DNA from: Candidatus Enterococcus willemsii
GTDB taxonomy: Bacteria; Bacillota; Bacilli; Lactobacillales; Enterococcaceae
Direction of reading: 5' to 3'
Assembly: GCF_009933335.1 (NCBI RefSeq)
Contig: NZ_MAEL01000045.1
Coordinates: 58,207 to 122,206, forward strand
Length of the DNA stretch: 64,000 nt
How positions within the stretch are numbered: the stretch's first letter is position 1; the number at the start of each line of letters is the position of its first letter. Made by a program: the position numbers and the translations under genes. Below, in pieces: positions 63,958-64,000 of the stretch. Below the pieces are notes generated by a model. The model searched no databases, was not told the origin of the DNA, and worked only from the letters and a program-made list of their open reading frames with translations.

Positions 63958-64000
63958 AAAAAGGAAAACTTGGTTAATGCAACCAAGTTTTCCTTTTTTT
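63957..64000 (+). terminator. Terminator of the rnz operon
   Basis: AAAAGGAAAACTTGGTT pairs perfectly with AACCAAGTTTTCCTTTT (right arm from 63981), followed by T to the window end. Confidence 0.9.

Overview
The window is a piece of a low-GC Firmicutes chromosome, almost certainly an Enterococcus or a close relative in Lactobacillales. The points behind this are: AddAB-type nucleases in the RexB-RexA arrangement; an RNase PH fused to a HAM1-type pyrophosphatase; a GlnP permease carrying two substrate-binding domains; fabI beside a FabN-like dehydratase; a T-box in front of pheST; strong AGGAGG ribosome sites with several TTG/GTG starts. Nearly all of it is ordinary, gene-dense housekeeping chromosome. 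I see no prophage, insertion sequence, CRISPR array, rRNA or tRNA.

Layout. 1-3.2 kb: the 3' end of dnaJ, a GntR(YtrA-type)-ABC-permease operon and a PPP-family phosphatase. 3.2-6.1 kb (minus strand): glnQ-glnP. 6.25-14.3 kb: SOS-controlled uvrB-uvrA, then rapZ-yvcK-whiA. 14.3-15.4 kb (minus): a DUF3916-like protein and a thioredoxin-fold protein. 15.6-19.0 kb: the c-di-AMP/cell-wall operon cdaA-cdaR-glmM. 19.1-23.1 kb: a MoxR-DUF58-transglutaminase operon. 23.3-26.9 kb: small envelope and stress genes, including two DUF308/HdeD-like paralogs and a nitroreductase. 27.1-34.3 kb: rexB-rexA. 34.4-38.5 kb: a YodB/HxlR-type regulator and T-box-pheS-pheT. 38.7-44.0 kb: a CcpA-controlled beta-glucoside PTS operon followed by a PRD regulator. 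44.2-47.0 kb: a NERD-HRDC protein and an ABC exporter behind a leader-peptide attenuator. 47.0-51.2 kb: trpS (minus) and a second polar amino acid ABC importer. 51.4-54.7 kb: racE, the rph-HAM1 fusion, a YfcE-type phosphodiesterase and the c-di-AMP-binding CBS protein CbpB. 54.7-57.9 kb: mscS, fabI, fabN-like gene with FabT-type operators, and a lipoprotein peptidyl-prolyl isomerase. 58-64 kb: mupG, an alpha/beta hydrolase, obgE, and rnz-SDR-LapA.

How the genes work together. DNA repair is well represented (UvrAB, RexAB). Cell-wall supply and its second messenger appear twice: c-di-AMP synthesis next to GlmM, and a c-di-AMP receptor near glutamate racemase; YvcK and RapZ also touch amino-sugar metabolism. 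Two separate amino acid importers and a beta-glucoside PTS cover nutrition. Control elements visible in the DNA include a LexA box, a cre site, a T-box, two FabT-like palindromes, a 19-bp perfect palindrome on the rnz promoter, a dyad on the nitroreductase promoter, and the attenuator at 45.23-45.41 kb.

The element I find most worth following is 45231-45411: a good promoter, a 10-codon leader ORF with a strong ribosome site, a terminator whose left arm lies in the last leader codons and stop codon, and two alternative pairings that would disrupt that terminator, all directly upstream of an ABC exporter. It looks like ribosome-mediated (drug-sensing) attenuation. Function assignments are from sequence reading only; no database search was run.
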